This document shows, piece by piece, positions 15,203-24,412 of a DNA stretch of 47,947 nucleotides. Location of the stretch: NCBI GenBank assembly GCA_021820065.1, contig JAKAEE010000021.1:1-47947 (forward strand), in the 5' to 3' direction. How positions within the stretch are numbered: position 1 is the stretch's first letter; every line of letters begins with the position of its first letter. The position numbers and the translations under genes are program-made. The DNA is from Bacteroidota bacterium. GTDB lineage: Bacteria; Bacteroidota; Ignavibacteria; Ignavibacteriales; Melioribacteraceae. The notes beneath the pieces are model-generated. The model ran no database searches and was not told the origin of the DNA. It worked only from the letters and a program-made list of their open reading frames with translations.

Positions 15203-17279
15203 AGTTATACTTTTTGCTTTCCTTTTTCTCTCAAACCTATCGGCACAAACTCCAATTAACGGTTTTTGCAGATATAGAGAATTTTCCATCAAGCCGAATT
15301 TTACAAACGTGTTTGGTGTGGACTATACAATAGATGGTTTCCGCGATCTAATAATCTACTCATCGACCGAGAACAAGTATTTATCTCTCACAGCAGATAA
15401 CAAATCAAACTTTGGAAAGGCAAACGAAAGATATTCTCCTTATGCAATTTCCGAATTGCATGCAATGGCTAACGAAAACACGTCGAGAAGTTATTTCATC
15501 CTTTCCCGCAAGACACGGCAGGTTGGCATTGCCTCTTTCTCAAAGAGCGGATCAATTGAATGGAAAAGTAAAATAAAGTTTGATGGATATCCTACTAAGA
15601 TTGACGTGGGTGATGTTGACGGAAACGGTAAGCGAGTTGGGCTTGTTTCCGGCGGATCACTTGATGGATTACATATAATTAGAGAAAATAAAAACCTTCT
15701 CAAGGAGACCTCACTCGCTAAAGGAAAGTCGTTCGTTTATTCCACTTTCATTGATCTTGATTACGATAAGTTTTTCGACATTGCGGCTTTCGATGTGCAG
15801 ACAAATTCTTTCATTTTATATTATAACAATCACTACGGTGGTTTTGAAGAATCGCGTTCGATAGGGATGACCGGCGACTTGAGCGAGTTTAAATCTGCAG
15901 ATTTTAATTCCGATGGATTTACCGATCTAATTTTTGTTCGTGATAATCATCTCGAAGTTTTATTGGGAGATTCGGTTTCGTCATTTCAGAAAAAATTTGT
16001 TTTAGAGACGCATGTTAAACCGGATCGATACGTAATTCAAGATTTCAACGGCGACGGATTCAACGATGTGGCTTTTCTTAACAAGCAGAGCGGAGAACTT
16101 TACATCTCCTTTGCGAAAGGCACCAACGTTTTTTATCCCCCGCTGCTTTATATGAAAAAACCGGGCTTGATTGATCTTGTTGCTTATGTTGATAGAGGCG
16201 GCAAGAAACTGGCTGTACTCAGCACCGAAGGAAAGCTGTACCTAATAAATTCAGTTATGTTAAATGATGACAACTTTTCAATCGCTCTCGGATTGAAACC
16301 TGGATTGGTGACTACGTTCGATTATCTGAACGATAAGTTCAAAGATATCTGTTACATAAATGAAAGCGAGCCGTCGCTCAATTTGCTGATCAATGAGCGC
16401 AGAAATTTGTTCAGAACGTTTTATTCAATACCGGTAACAATGGCGTTTGACGGAATGGAAATTGAAGATACCCGGAATAGACAGAAAACTTTTTTCCTTT
16501 ATAAGAAAGGTGACAGAACTATTGAAGCTGTAGAAATAAACTTTGACGGTTTCCGCTACACAAAAAAATTTTTCTATGCCGATGGACCTATTGTTGATCT
16601 GAAAGTGGCATCAGATAAATCATTGGAGAACCCAACCATTTATGTGCTGATAAAAAAGAATCGTCAACTTGTGCTGCAAAGTTTTGTGTTCCGTGATTTC
16701 AGGTATGTCTTACTCAACTCGGATGTTATTTCCGATAACTCCGACAACGCTGAACTAACTTTAGGTACATTCAGAGAAATTTATTATTGGGTAAATTTTA
16801 CAAATGAAATCGACTTGATGAGGGTGGTTTTTGATAAAAAGATAATTGAAAAAAATAATTTCATAAACAGAAAAACTTCTATTGGTGAAAATCCGAAATA
16901 CGATTTAGTTTGTTTCAATGAGACTCTCAACCAGTATAAACCGGCGGCGGCAATTATTTCATCACAAAAAAGCAGTGATCTATATTTTATTTACGGGAAT
17001 CAGGTGTCGAAATTTCCGCTTCAGCATCAAACCGCTGAGAATCCGTTGCTAAAGTATTATCTTGATTCGGCAGAGGATAAAATATTTTTTTCTTACGCAG
17101 ATAAACGTGGTAAATTGCGAAGTGTTTCATTAGATGTCCGCTCAAAATCGAAAAAAGAAAACGATCTGACGGAATTAAATAAGATTAATAATTATTCTTT
17201 GGAAAGTTTAAGCGCTAAACGTACGTTTCTTATTTACTCTGATAACTACCAAAACACAATAACGTTTCAGAAATTTTGA
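15126..17279 (+). CDS. Secreted FG-GAP/VCBS-repeat protein
   Basis: About 717 aa. The signal peptide core is VILFAFLFLSNLSAQ. No start codon lies close before it, so translation must begin inside the thioesterase gene: ATG 15126 (used here) or TTG 15144. The mature protein carries calcium-binding-loop-like FG-GAP/VCBS units such as VGDVDGNGKRVG, IDLDYDKFFDIAAFD, ADFNSDGFTDLIFV and QDFNGDGFNDVAFL, which suggest a beta-propeller. The second half is beta-rich without clear motifs, and there is no sorting tail. Its end overlaps the next start (TGATG). In this run it sits between a BamD-like lipoprotein and a secreted protease; a surface or periplasmic role is likely. Confidence 0.82.
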   Translation: MKKREDLKKLLREEKIVSVPENVLVKVILFAFLFLSNLSAQTPINGFCRYREFSIKPNFTNVFGVDYTIDGFRDLIIYSSTENKYLSLTADNKSNFGKANERYSPYAISELHAMANENTSRSYFILSRKTRQVGIASFSKSGSIEWKSKIKFDGYPTKIDVGDVDGNGKRVGLVSGGSLDGLHIIRENKNLLKETSLAKGKSFVYSTFIDLDYDKFFDIAAFDVQTNSFILYYNNHYGGFEESRSIGMTGDLSEFKSADFNSDGFTDLIFVRDNHLEVLLGDSVSSFQKKFVLETHVKPDRYVIQDFNGDGFNDVAFLNKQSGELYISFAKGTNVFYPPLLYMKKPGLIDLVAYVDRGGKKLAVLSTEGKLYLINSVMLNDDNFSIALGLKPGLVTTFDYLNDKFKDICYINESEPSLNLLINERRNLFRTFYSIPVTMAFDGMEIEDTRNRQKTFFLYKKGDRTIEAVEINFDGFRYTKKFFYADGPIVDLKVASDKSLENPTIYVLIKKNRQLVLQSFVFRDFRYVLLNSDVISDNSDNAELTLGTFREIYYWVNFTNEIDLMRVVFDKKIIEKNNFINRKTSIGENPKYDLVCFNETLNQYKPAAAIISSQKSSDLYFIYGNQVSKFPLQHQTAENPLLKYYLDSAEDKIFFSYADKRGKLRSVSLDVRSKSKKENDLTELNKINNYSLESLSAKRTFLIYSDNYQNTITFQKF

Positions 17280-18943
17280 TGAAGAAACTCTCGCTAATAT
17301 TTTTTTTGATTCCCGCTCTAAGTTTATTTTCGCAGAACTTGGATTCGTTGTTTAATGATTTCCTCCGGATAGAAGGTTTACCGCATTACGTTAAAGGTCA
17401 AGTCGTCACATCGGTCGGTGCGCCAATCAAATGCGGATTTGGAACAATAAATAACGTGAAGCTGAACTTTAATAATTTCAAACCGGAACAGCAGAAGTTT
17501 ATAAGTTCTGTTCTACAGAGATTTGTAACTGATACTAGTATCGTATCACCTTCCGGCAAATTTAGAATTCATTATGATCTGAGAAAGCACTATGACGCAG
17601 CAAAGCATGATAGTGCTGATAATAGACCCATGTACGATATTAATGAACTTTCCAAAGCGGCAGATTCAAGCTACAATTTTGAAGTTAACATTATGGGTTT
17701 TCCCCCGCCGCCAAAAGACGGCAATGCCGGCGGTGATGACAAGTACGATATTTATATTCAAAATCTTGCTGGCGGTTTGTACGGCTACACAGAAACTGAT
17801 CGGCAGATTACTGATTCAACATATACCGCATTCACGGTTATTGATAACGATTTTGGTGCAGGCTATTACACGCACAGAATCGATGCTGCACGTGTGACGG
17901 TCGCTCACGAGTTTCATCATGCAATTCAAGTTGGAAATTATATCTTCCGTATGACCGATCAATTTTATTACGAACTCACTTCTACTTCGATGGAAGAATT
18001 TGTTTATGATTCCATTAACGATTACTACAATTATCTTGGATATTATTTCAGCAGTCCGAACAAAGCTTTTTCATCAAACGACGGTTACGATTTAGCAATT
18101 TGGAATATTTTTCTGAAAGACCGTTTCGGTTTCGGAATAATAAAACGTGCATGGGAGTTAATGCCCGCAGAACGAGCACTGCAAGCTGTTGCCGGCTCCA
18201 TTCAAGATGCCGGTTCTAATTTTAAAATTGAATTCAATACTTTTGGGCTGTGGACATATTTGACAGGTCATCGTTCAGTACCAGGAAAATATTTTAAAGA
18301 GGCTTCCAGTTATCCGTTGATTAATCCGCTAATGAATACGCAGTTTAATCGTCCGACAACAACGCTAACCGTAACATCGGAAGCGGTATCAAATAATTTT
18401 TTAGTTTTATCTAATTCAACTAGCGCCCCTGCTGACACATTGGTTGCGTTGATCAGCAATTGCGATATATCCGGTGGACTTTCGGTGCCTGCAAAAAATA
18501 ACGCTTTTACTTTTACTCTTTCTTCTCAACCGTTTAGCGATGCAAGAAAAGTTTTGGACGGTTATTATACAAAGTTGGATGCTGTTAACAGTTTTGTTTT
18601 TTCACAGTCAAATATTTTCAATAACATTCCGATTGCCGAGGGGCAGATAATAAGCGACAATATTGATTATGCGTTCCCGCAGCCATTCAGATATAGTTCG
18701 CAGCAAACTCTTTTCTTTCCGGTTTTTATTTCTTCCGACGGAACCGCAGAACTTTATGTTTACGATATCAACATGAAGTTGGTTTATTCGGGGCAAAAAC
18801 GTATTGTTGCCGCTGATAAAGTTGTTGTTCCTTGGGACGGAATTGATTCCGATGGCAAAAAATTGGGCACCGGCGTTTATATTTACATTACAAAATCGGG
18901 GGATAAAATTAAAAAAGGGAAATTCGTTATATACAATGACTGA
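17279..18943 (+). CDS. Secreted metalloprotease (MXAN_6640-like) with C-terminal tail
   Basis: 554 aa from ATG 17279, which overlaps the previous stop. After a signal peptide (MKKLSLIFFLIPALSLFSQ) there is a domain containing AHEFHHAIQ (H210, E211, H214), a zinc HExxH motif. Further down come FYYELTSTSMEEFVYD and GYDLAIWNIFLKDRFG, the arrangement seen in the MXAN_6640 family of putative metalloproteases. The last 90 residues (AFPQPFRYSSQQTLFFPV...LGTGVYIYITKSGDKIKKGKFVIYND) are an FlgD-like Ig fold resembling a diverged T9SS sorting domain, lacking the NYPNPFNP signature. Activity is not demonstrated from sequence. The final bases overlap the ccmA start. Confidence 0.85.
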   Translation: MKKLSLIFFLIPALSLFSQNLDSLFNDFLRIEGLPHYVKGQVVTSVGAPIKCGFGTINNVKLNFNNFKPEQQKFISSVLQRFVTDTSIVSPSGKFRIHYDLRKHYDAAKHDSADNRPMYDINELSKAADSSYNFEVNIMGFPPPPKDGNAGGDDKYDIYIQNLAGGLYGYTETDRQITDSTYTAFTVIDNDFGAGYYTHRIDAARVTVAHEFHHAIQVGNYIFRMTDQFYYELTSTSMEEFVYDSINDYYNYLGYYFSSPNKAFSSNDGYDLAIWNIFLKDRFGFGIIKRAWELMPAERALQAVAGSIQDAGSNFKIEFNTFGLWTYLTGHRSVPGKYFKEASSYPLINPLMNTQFNRPTTTLTVTSEAVSNNFLVLSNSTSAPADTLVALISNCDISGGLSVPAKNNAFTFTLSSQPFSDARKVLDGYYTKLDAVNSFVFSQSNIFNNIPIAEGQIISDNIDYAFPQPFRYSSQQTLFFPVFISSDGTAELYVYDINMKLVYSGQKRIVAADKVVVPWDGIDSDGKKLGTGVYIYITKSGDKIKKGKFVIYND

Positions 18944-19568
18944 TTACTCGGTAGAATTAAAAAATCTTGTAAAGTATTTCGGAAGACGCCTGATCTTTGA
19001 CAACATCAATTTTAAATTTACAGCGGGGAATATTTACGGCATCTCGGGTCCGAACGGCTCAGGCAAATCAACTTTGGTAAAAATAATTGCTGATCTAATC
19101 TCACCCACAAGAGGTAATGTCATTCATAAAGCGGGTGAAAAAGTAATTGAAGCCGAGCAGCTTCATAACTACTTGGGATTTGTGTCACCTTACCTTTATC
19201 TGTACGATGAATTTACCGCAGAAGAAAACTTGATCCATTTCTCAAACATTCGCGGAATAAAATTCCAGCGCGACAAAGCAGAGCATTTGTTAAACGAAGT
19301 GAATTTGTTTGAACGCCGGAACGATCTTGTGCGCGGATACTCATCAGGAATGAAACAAAGATTGAAATTTATTTTTGCACTTCTGCATAACCCAATGTTG
19401 TTAATTTTTGATGAGCCCACTTCCAACCTCGATGATGCCGGCAAGAACAAAGTATATGAATTGATATCGCTTGAGGCAAAAAATAATTTGGTAATTGTTG
19501 CATCGAATGAAAGAGCTGATTTGGCGCCGTGCAAAGAAATAATTGAACTGGAAAAATTTAAGAGATAA
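18936..19568 (+). CDS. ccmA: CcmA-like ABC transporter ATPase
   Basis: 210 aa from ATG 18936, which overlaps the end of the protease gene by eight bases. It has a complete ABC ATPase: Walker A GPNGSGKST (about 35-43), signature YSSGMKQRLKF, Walker B LLIFDEPTSNLDD, and a switch region VIVASNERADL where the usual His is replaced by Asn. It pairs with the CcmB-type permease ten bases downstream. In cytochrome c maturation system I, CcmA powers release of haem-charged CcmE from CcmC. No ccmC, ccmE or ccmF follows here, so the pair may act with genes elsewhere, or export something else. Confidence 0.85.
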   Translation: MTDYSVELKNLVKYFGRRLIFDNINFKFTAGNIYGISGPNGSGKSTLVKIIADLISPTRGNVIHKAGEKVIEAEQLHNYLGFVSPYLYLYDEFTAEENLIHFSNIRGIKFQRDKAEHLLNEVNLFERRNDLVRGYSSGMKQRLKFIFALLHNPMLLIFDEPTSNLDDAGKNKVYELISLEAKNNLVIVASNERADLAPCKEIIELEKFKR

Positions 19569-19577
19569 CTGTTACAC

Positions 19578-20237
19578 ATGAAATCGTACTCGCTGTTTAG
19601 AAAAGATTGGCAGTCGGAAATAAGAACAAGGTACGCAATCAATGCGCTTGCAATGTTTATCCTTGTCACGATAAGCGTAATCATGTTTTCTATCGGAAAC
19701 GAAAAACTTTCTGCGGATTTAACCGGCGGCTTGTTGTGGGTCGTTATTTTCTTCTCAGCAATGTCTGGTCTTTCACGCGCGTTTGTTTCGGAGGAAGAAC
19801 GCGGTACCACTATGACGCTCCATCTTATCGCTTCGCCGTCAACAATTTATTCCGGCAAATTGATTTTTAATCTTCTGCTCGTCTTTCTAATGAACTTCGT
19901 GATTACAATTCTGTTCTCCATGCTTTTTCCTGCCTTCGTAGTTAAAAACATTTTACTGTTCGTTATCGCTTTCATTTTCGGAAATATCGGTATCGCAGTT
20001 TCATCTACTATTATTGCGGCAATTATTTCAAAAGCAAGTTCAAAGGGTACATTATACCCGGTACTTTCATTCCCCATTCTTCTTCCGCTTATTCTTACGC
20101 TTTTAGAGTTGACAAAGTTTGCAATGGAGGGCAACACAATAGCTGCTTCTCAAATAGAAATCTACGTGCTACTATGTTACGACGTGATTATGACAACAGC
20201 TTCATATTTACTTTTCGATTTTATCTGGAAAGAGTAA
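19578..20237 (+). CDS. ccmB: CcmB-like permease subunit
   Basis: 219 aa with six predicted transmembrane helices. The start (SLFRKDWQSEIRTRYAINALAMF) and the loop RAFVSEEERGTTMTLHLIASPSTIYSGKLIFN are typical of CcmB, the membrane partner of CcmA in cytochrome c maturation. The GTLYPVLSFPILLPLILTL helix also fits. It lies ten bases after ccmA and is the last gene of the run; a minus-strand gene follows, so ccmC, which often comes next, is absent from this position. Confidence 0.9.
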   Translation: MKSYSLFRKDWQSEIRTRYAINALAMFILVTISVIMFSIGNEKLSADLTGGLLWVVIFFSAMSGLSRAFVSEEERGTTMTLHLIASPSTIYSGKLIFNLLLVFLMNFVITILFSMLFPAFVVKNILLFVIAFIFGNIGIAVSSTIIAAIISKASSKGTLYPVLSFPILLPLILTLLELTKFAMEGNTIAASQIEIYVLLCYDVIMTTASYLLFDFIWKE

Positions 20238-20260
20238 GTCGCTCCCCGCATCAAAAACTC

Positions 20261-20839
20261 TCACACGTTTTTTAAATCAATCAATAATTTGTTGTCGGTT
20301 TCTTTGTAAACAGAGAAATACACAGCTATTAACATTTGAAAAATTGTTGTAGTATAAAAGTAGCCAAGCCCTAGCTCTACGTTGAGGATTATAAAAAGAA
20401 TTTTTAGAATAATCGATATTTCGTATAGTACCAAAATTATATGATAGCCTTTAACCTTTGAGGTCATTGCAACATAGGACAGGAGGATACCAATAAAAAT
20501 AAATGCAACAACTATGTGCTCAATCATACTTGCAATGTATCTTATGTTTACAGGTGAAAAAGCGACTGCCACCGTCATTAAAAAGAATATTGTAAGAATG
20601 GTTAGATAAAGCTTTTGAGACGAGAAAAAAACTTTAAGTGAAGCAACCAGAAGTAATGCAAAGAACACATAGAATGCGGTAGAAAGACCTTTGAACAAAG
20701 ATACAACGATGATCCCCACCGGATCAGAAACAGCAAGCACTAAGAAGTAAAGAAATAATTTCGTTTTGTAATTCCGGATCGCTGGAAAAATCCAAAACAC
20801 AGAAGATACAAACGCAACTATAAAAGGGAACGAAAACAC
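20261..20839 (-). CDS. Polytopic membrane protein coupled to a response regulator
   Basis: 192 aa, nearly all hydrophobic, with about six transmembrane helices (for example FLYFLVLAVSDPVGIIVVSLF, VFFALLLVASLKVFF, IVVAFIFIGILLSYVAM). It resembles small histidine-kinase-type membrane sensor modules without the kinase. The GTG start overlaps the response-regulator stop by one base (TAGTG), so the two are translated together. No binding residues can be named. The tight coupling suggests that it senses for, or is a target of, the two-component pair; this is inference. Confidence 0.75.
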   Translation of the reverse strand: MFSFPFIVAFVSSVFWIFPAIRNYKTKLFLYFLVLAVSDPVGIIVVSLFKGLSTAFYVFFALLLVASLKVFFSSQKLYLTILTIFFLMTVAVAFSPVNIRYIASMIEHIVVAFIFIGILLSYVAMTSKVKGYHIILVLYEISIILKILFIILNVELGLGYFYTTTIFQMLIAVYFSVYKETDNKLLIDLKNV

Positions 20840-21525
20840 TATTCCTCATCAAAAAGTTTATTGACCATAGAAAATTTAACTGCGTACGTAATCAATTCAG
20901 GAAACGACTTGATATTTAGTCTTTGCATAAGGCGAGAACGATGGTATTCAATTGTCTTCCTGCTGTATTTCAATTTGGCGGCAATTTCCTGGCTAGTCAT
21001 CCCTTTGCTAATTAACTCAAGGACTTTTCTTTCTTTCAGGCTGAGTTGAATGTTGCCGTCAACGACATCAGTTGCAATCATCTGTCTGTACTTCTTTTCT
21101 ATTTCCTTTAGCTTTTCGTCATCGTAATTTTTGCCGAAGTAATAATCTCCACCGGCAATTGTTTTGATGGCATAGATTAACTCACCTTTCATAGTGTTCT
21201 TGCCGAGCAGCCCTTTGGCGCCGATTCTTCTGGTGAAATAAACGTACTCATCGCCTTCATACATTGTTAAGAACAATGCTTTTACATCTTTATCTTTTCT
21301 TCTAATTGTTTTAAATGCCTGAATACCGCTTAAGACCGGCATTGAAATATCTACAAGAATTAAATCCGGTTTCAGTCTTTCATAAAGCTCAATTAACTCT
21401 TGACCGTTTTCCGCCTCGCCGATAATATGTATGCCCCTCGCTTCATCAAGGAGAGAAAGAATGCCGCTTCTGAACAACTTATGGTCGTCGGCAATAATTA
21501 TGCGTACTGGTCTTGATTCTGCCAT
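20839..21525 (-). CDS. NarL/FixJ-type response regulator
   Basis: 228 aa. The receiver domain (about 8-125) has the acidic pair D13-D14, the phospho-acceptor D59 in DLILVDISMPVLSG, and the conserved Lys in GLLGKNT. The C-terminal LuxR-type helix-turn-helix is clear: LSLKERKVLELISKGMTSQEIAAKL, then SRKTIEYHRSRLMQRLNI. An insert of about 40 residues (KTIAGGDYYFGKNYDDEK...) links them. Its start lies inside the kinase gene (28-base overlap) and its stop overlaps the membrane protein, so all three are one unit. Target promoters are not identifiable here. Confidence 0.95.
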   Translation of the reverse strand: MAESRPVRIIIADDHKLFRSGILSLLDEARGIHIIGEAENGQELIELYERLKPDLILVDISMPVLSGIQAFKTIRRKDKDVKALFLTMYEGDEYVYFTRRIGAKGLLGKNTMKGELIYAIKTIAGGDYYFGKNYDDEKLKEIEKKYRQMIATDVVDGNIQLSLKERKVLELISKGMTSQEIAAKLKYSRKTIEYHRSRLMQRLNIKSFPELITYAVKFSMVNKLFDEE

Positions 21526-22793
21526 ACATTTTCCTTTTTAAGAGGAATTTCCGTAACAATCATTGTTCCCTTTTCAGGTGAAGACTCAACTTTGAATTGC
21601 CCGTTGAAATTTTTCACTCGCTCTTTCATATTCACCAGTCCCATACCTTTTGTATTGCCGGGTAAAGCTGTAATTCGTTCGTAATTAAAACCAATTCCGT
21701 TGTCTGTTATCATCAATCTAACTTTTTTGGTCGAAACCAAAATCTCGATTGAAAAATTTGTTGCTCTGGAATGTTTAATAATATTATTGGTTGCCTCTTG
21801 CGCTATTCTGTACAAACAAATTTCCAATTTATTGCTTAATCTTATTTCATCTCCAACTATATTGGATTGACCAACAATTCCGCTCTCGGCTGAAATTTTA
21901 TTGGCAAGATCTTTCAACGCTATACCGATTCCCATTTCTTCCAGCATCTTGGGCTTAAGACTATAGGAAATTTCTTTCAATTCTAAAATGGTTGAATCAA
22001 GTGTGTCTATGAATGAATGGTACTTTTCTATATTGGTTATATTTTTTTGTTGTTCGTAAAGTTTCAGAAAATTAATTCGAAGTAGAGAAAGACTTTGCCC
22101 GATGCCGTCATGAAGCCCTTGAGCAATTCTTTTCCTTTCATCCTCCAGCAAATCCTGCAAGTGATCCGAGAGCTCTCGCAATTTTTTTTCCGATTCTACC
22201 AACTTTGCTTCATAATCCTTTAGTTCAGTTATATCTCTAAAATAAATTTGTACAATTCCCAAACTAGGTTCCGTCCTTACCAAAATTGAATAGAACCGGT
22301 TATTTATTTTCTTTGTGAATACTTTAGATTGCTTCAGACTGATTAAAGTTTTGGAATTGGAATTAATTTCCGGCAGCAATTGAAAAATATTTCTGACTTT
22401 CAGATTTCCCGATTCAAAAACCATCTGCGCAGCAATGTTGGTCTCTATTATGTTGCCTTCCTTATCTGCCCTGATAACCGGATCGGGATCCAATTCAGCA
22501 AACAGCGCCATAAGTTTTGCAGATTGAAGTTCCAGATTTGCTTTTTCTTCTCTAAACTTTTCCGCGGTCGGATTAATCAAATATTTGAATAAGGCGAATA
22601 TTATTCCGAAGAGAAGAAGAACAACTAGTATAGAAATATAAATTGGGTTCTCCGGGTTGGAGATTGCCTTTATTAAATTTTGAAAATCAACCGGCCAAAT
22701 GATGGCTAGAATATTTTTAACGGTCTTCAAAAGGTCCCGCCCAGAATTTAAGAAAGTAGTTGTTTTTGAACTGTCAGATGTACCATAAGACAA
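21498..22793 (-). CDS. HisKA_3-type sensor histidine kinase with PAS domain
   Basis: 431 aa from TTG 22793; the exact start is uncertain because no good ribosome-binding site is seen. One transmembrane helix (about 50-72), a PAS domain (about 92-190, ELDPDPVIRADKEGNIIETN...IYFRDITELKDYE), a coiled linker, and the HisKA_3 phosphorylation site ERKRIAQGLHDGIGQS with H228. The ATPase part has the N-box (IAQEATNNIIKHS), G1 (DNGIGF) and G2 (GMGLVNMKERV). It partners the overlapping NarL-type regulator. There is no large periplasmic domain, so the signal is probably cytoplasmic or membrane-derived. The upstream 240 bases to lgt should carry divergent promoters. Confidence 0.93.
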   Translation of the reverse strand: MSYGTSDSSKTTTFLNSGRDLLKTVKNILAIIWPVDFQNLIKAISNPENPIYISILVVLLLFGIIFALFKYLINPTAEKFREEKANLELQSAKLMALFAELDPDPVIRADKEGNIIETNIAAQMVFESGNLKVRNIFQLLPEINSNSKTLISLKQSKVFTKKINNRFYSILVRTEPSLGIVQIYFRDITELKDYEAKLVESEKKLRELSDHLQDLLEDERKRIAQGLHDGIGQSLSLLRINFLKLYEQQKNITNIEKYHSFIDTLDSTILELKEISYSLKPKMLEEMGIGIALKDLANKISAESGIVGQSNIVGDEIRLSNKLEICLYRIAQEATNNIIKHSRATNFSIEILVSTKKVRLMITDNGIGFNYERITALPGNTKGMGLVNMKERVKNFNGQFKVESSPEKGTMIVTEIPLKKENVWQNQDQYA

Positions 22794-23041
22794 AACAAAT
22801 ATAATTTATTTTAGTGAAACTAAATCAATAAAGATACGCCCCTCTTTTGGCTCATTATCGAATCTATTTCACTAAACTATAGTCCATAATGAAGTTCAAG
22901 CGTTTTTACGTTAATTTTAAAGAACCTAGTTTCTTTGGTTTCTTAACAACCTATTAACTAAATTTGAACAGGAAAGATGTATCAATTGGATTAGCATTTT
23001 ACCACATTATTCAAAATACTTAACAAATATGAGGTTCTTCT

Positions 23042-23827
23042 TTGATTCATTGGAATGTTAGTCCCGACATTTTTTCGATAGGTCCTATCACCATCAGATG
23101 GTACGGACTCCTTTTCGCGCTTTCCTTTGTCATCGGATATCAAATCATGTTGGTAATTTTCAAGAAAGAAAACCGAGCCGAGCAGGACCTAAACGACCTT
23201 GTTTGGTACATGATTTTAGGAACAGTTCTGGGCGCAAGATTAGGACACTGCCTTTTTTATAATCCGGTTTACTATTTGAGTCATCCGATAGAAATTTTGG
23301 AAATCTGGAAAGGCGGCTTAGCAAGTCATGGAGCGGCAATTGGAATTCTTACGGCGCTTTATTTGTATGTGCACAAAAGAAAAGACACAACATTTCTCTG
23401 GGTAATAGACCGGGTTGTAATTACAGTTGCACTCTCAGGATTTTTTATTAGGATGGGTAACCTCTTCAACTCCGAGATAATTGGTAAACCAACTCATGCA
23501 TCGTGGGGATTCATTTTTGAATCGGTAGATAACGTTCCACGTCACCCCGCGCAGCTTTACGAATCTATTGCATACCTTTTGATTTTTTTCCTCCTTTACA
23601 GAATATATTTCAAGACAAATGGTAAATTCAAACCCGGCTATCTCTTCGGTTTGTTTCTGATCTTGGTTTTCTCTTTCAGGTTTTTAGTTGAATTCTTAAA
23701 GGAAGACCAAACTTACTTTGAACATGGAATGATACTTAACATGGGGCAGTTGTTAAGCATTCCTTTTATTTTGCTTGGAGTATATATGCTGATCCGGAAA
23801 AATAAAAAAGTAATGAAAATCCAGTAA
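23042..23827 (+). CDS. lgt: Prolipoprotein diacylglyceryl transferase
   Basis: 261 aa, starting at TTG 23042 with GAGG nine bases before. It moves diacylglycerol from phosphatidylglycerol to the lipobox cysteine, the first step of lipoprotein maturation. About seven membrane helices. Lgt hallmarks are IRWYGLLFALSF near the N-terminus, GGLASHGAAIGI (the essential His region), RMGNLFNSEIIG (catalytic Arg) and RHPAQLYES, then FRFLVEFLKEDQ. Length matches the family. Its substrates here would include the BamD-like lipoprotein. Confidence 0.97.
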   Translation: MIHWNVSPDIFSIGPITIRWYGLLFALSFVIGYQIMLVIFKKENRAEQDLNDLVWYMILGTVLGARLGHCLFYNPVYYLSHPIEILEIWKGGLASHGAAIGILTALYLYVHKRKDTTFLWVIDRVVITVALSGFFIRMGNLFNSEIIGKPTHASWGFIFESVDNVPRHPAQLYESIAYLLIFFLLYRIYFKTNGKFKPGYLFGLFLILVFSFRFLVEFLKEDQTYFEHGMILNMGQLLSIPFILLGVYMLIRKNKKVMKIQ

Positions 23828-23931
23828 CTATCCACGAAAGTTGATCTATGCAGCCGCAAAGTATCACATACAAAATCTTAAAGTTGACAGAACTATGTCT
23901 TGCGATACAAGCGTTTTTGTTGCCAATTGGA

Positions 23932-23960
23932 TTGACAAAGTGGAAAAAGTTGATTTGAAT
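23932..23960 (+). promoter_or_regulatory. Candidate promoter for the hypothetical gene at 23986
   Basis: TTGACA at 23932-23937 matches the sigma70 -35 consensus exactly. After 17 bases, TTGAAT (23955-23960) matches four of six -10 positions. It lies about 25 bases before the next start. The lgt stop is about 100 bases upstream, so a separate transcript is plausible. Confidence 0.35.
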
Positions 23961-23985
23961 TTTAAATCGTTTGAATAAAAGAGCG

Positions 23986-24411
23986 ATGACTGAAAAAGAA
24001 TTTGGGCAGAAATGGATTGAGAAAATCCGGAGCGAATTAAAATCTTTCCCGGAAGATTTTGTTGGAAGCTATAACTTTGAAGAAGTTCCGCTTCCCGGTA
24101 AAGTTCTTTTTCTGAATCCACCTTTTTTCGGAAGTTATCAAATCACGGACGAATCGGGCAACATAATTGTAACCACTGACGATCACTTCAAGGCGAAGTA
24201 TGTGCTCTATGCAAACCGATCCCGTCCAGCTATGTTAAAAATTCCACGCGAAGAATTGCGTGTTTATGAAGCTGTTAGAGATTATGAAAAATATCTCGAC
24301 GCAATACTCAAAGAGATGGAAAAAGAATTCAAACAGTTTTTCCCGAACTCCAAGGGATTCAAACGAACTTCAATTCAGATATTCAATTCGTTAAACCTCA
24401 TGCGGCAGTAA
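23986..24411 (+). CDS. Hypothetical 141-aa protein
   Basis: ATG 23986 is preferred over an upstream TTG because AAGAG lies a few bases before it. The product has no signal peptide or membrane helix. It starts MTEKEFGQKWIEKIRSELKSF, has a middle strand-rich part (GKVLFLNPPFFGSYQITDESG, NIIVTTDDHFKAKYVLYAN), and a helical C-terminus (REELRVYEAVRDYEKYLDAILKEMEKEFKQFF, quoted in part as DYEKYLDAILKEM). It ends one base before the start of the RNA methyltransferase gene, so the two are coupled. It may be a helper of that enzyme; I do not recognise the family. Confidence 0.8.
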   Translation: MTEKEFGQKWIEKIRSELKSFPEDFVGSYNFEEVPLPGKVLFLNPPFFGSYQITDESGNIIVTTDDHFKAKYVLYANRSRPAMLKIPREELRVYEAVRDYEKYLDAILKEMEKEFKQFFPNSKGFKRTSIQIFNSLNLMRQ

Positions 24412-24412
24412 G

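Noticed and set aside
19578..20260. Complete cytochrome c maturation operon
   Set aside because: Only ccmA and ccmB are present; the next gene is on the other strand and is unrelated.
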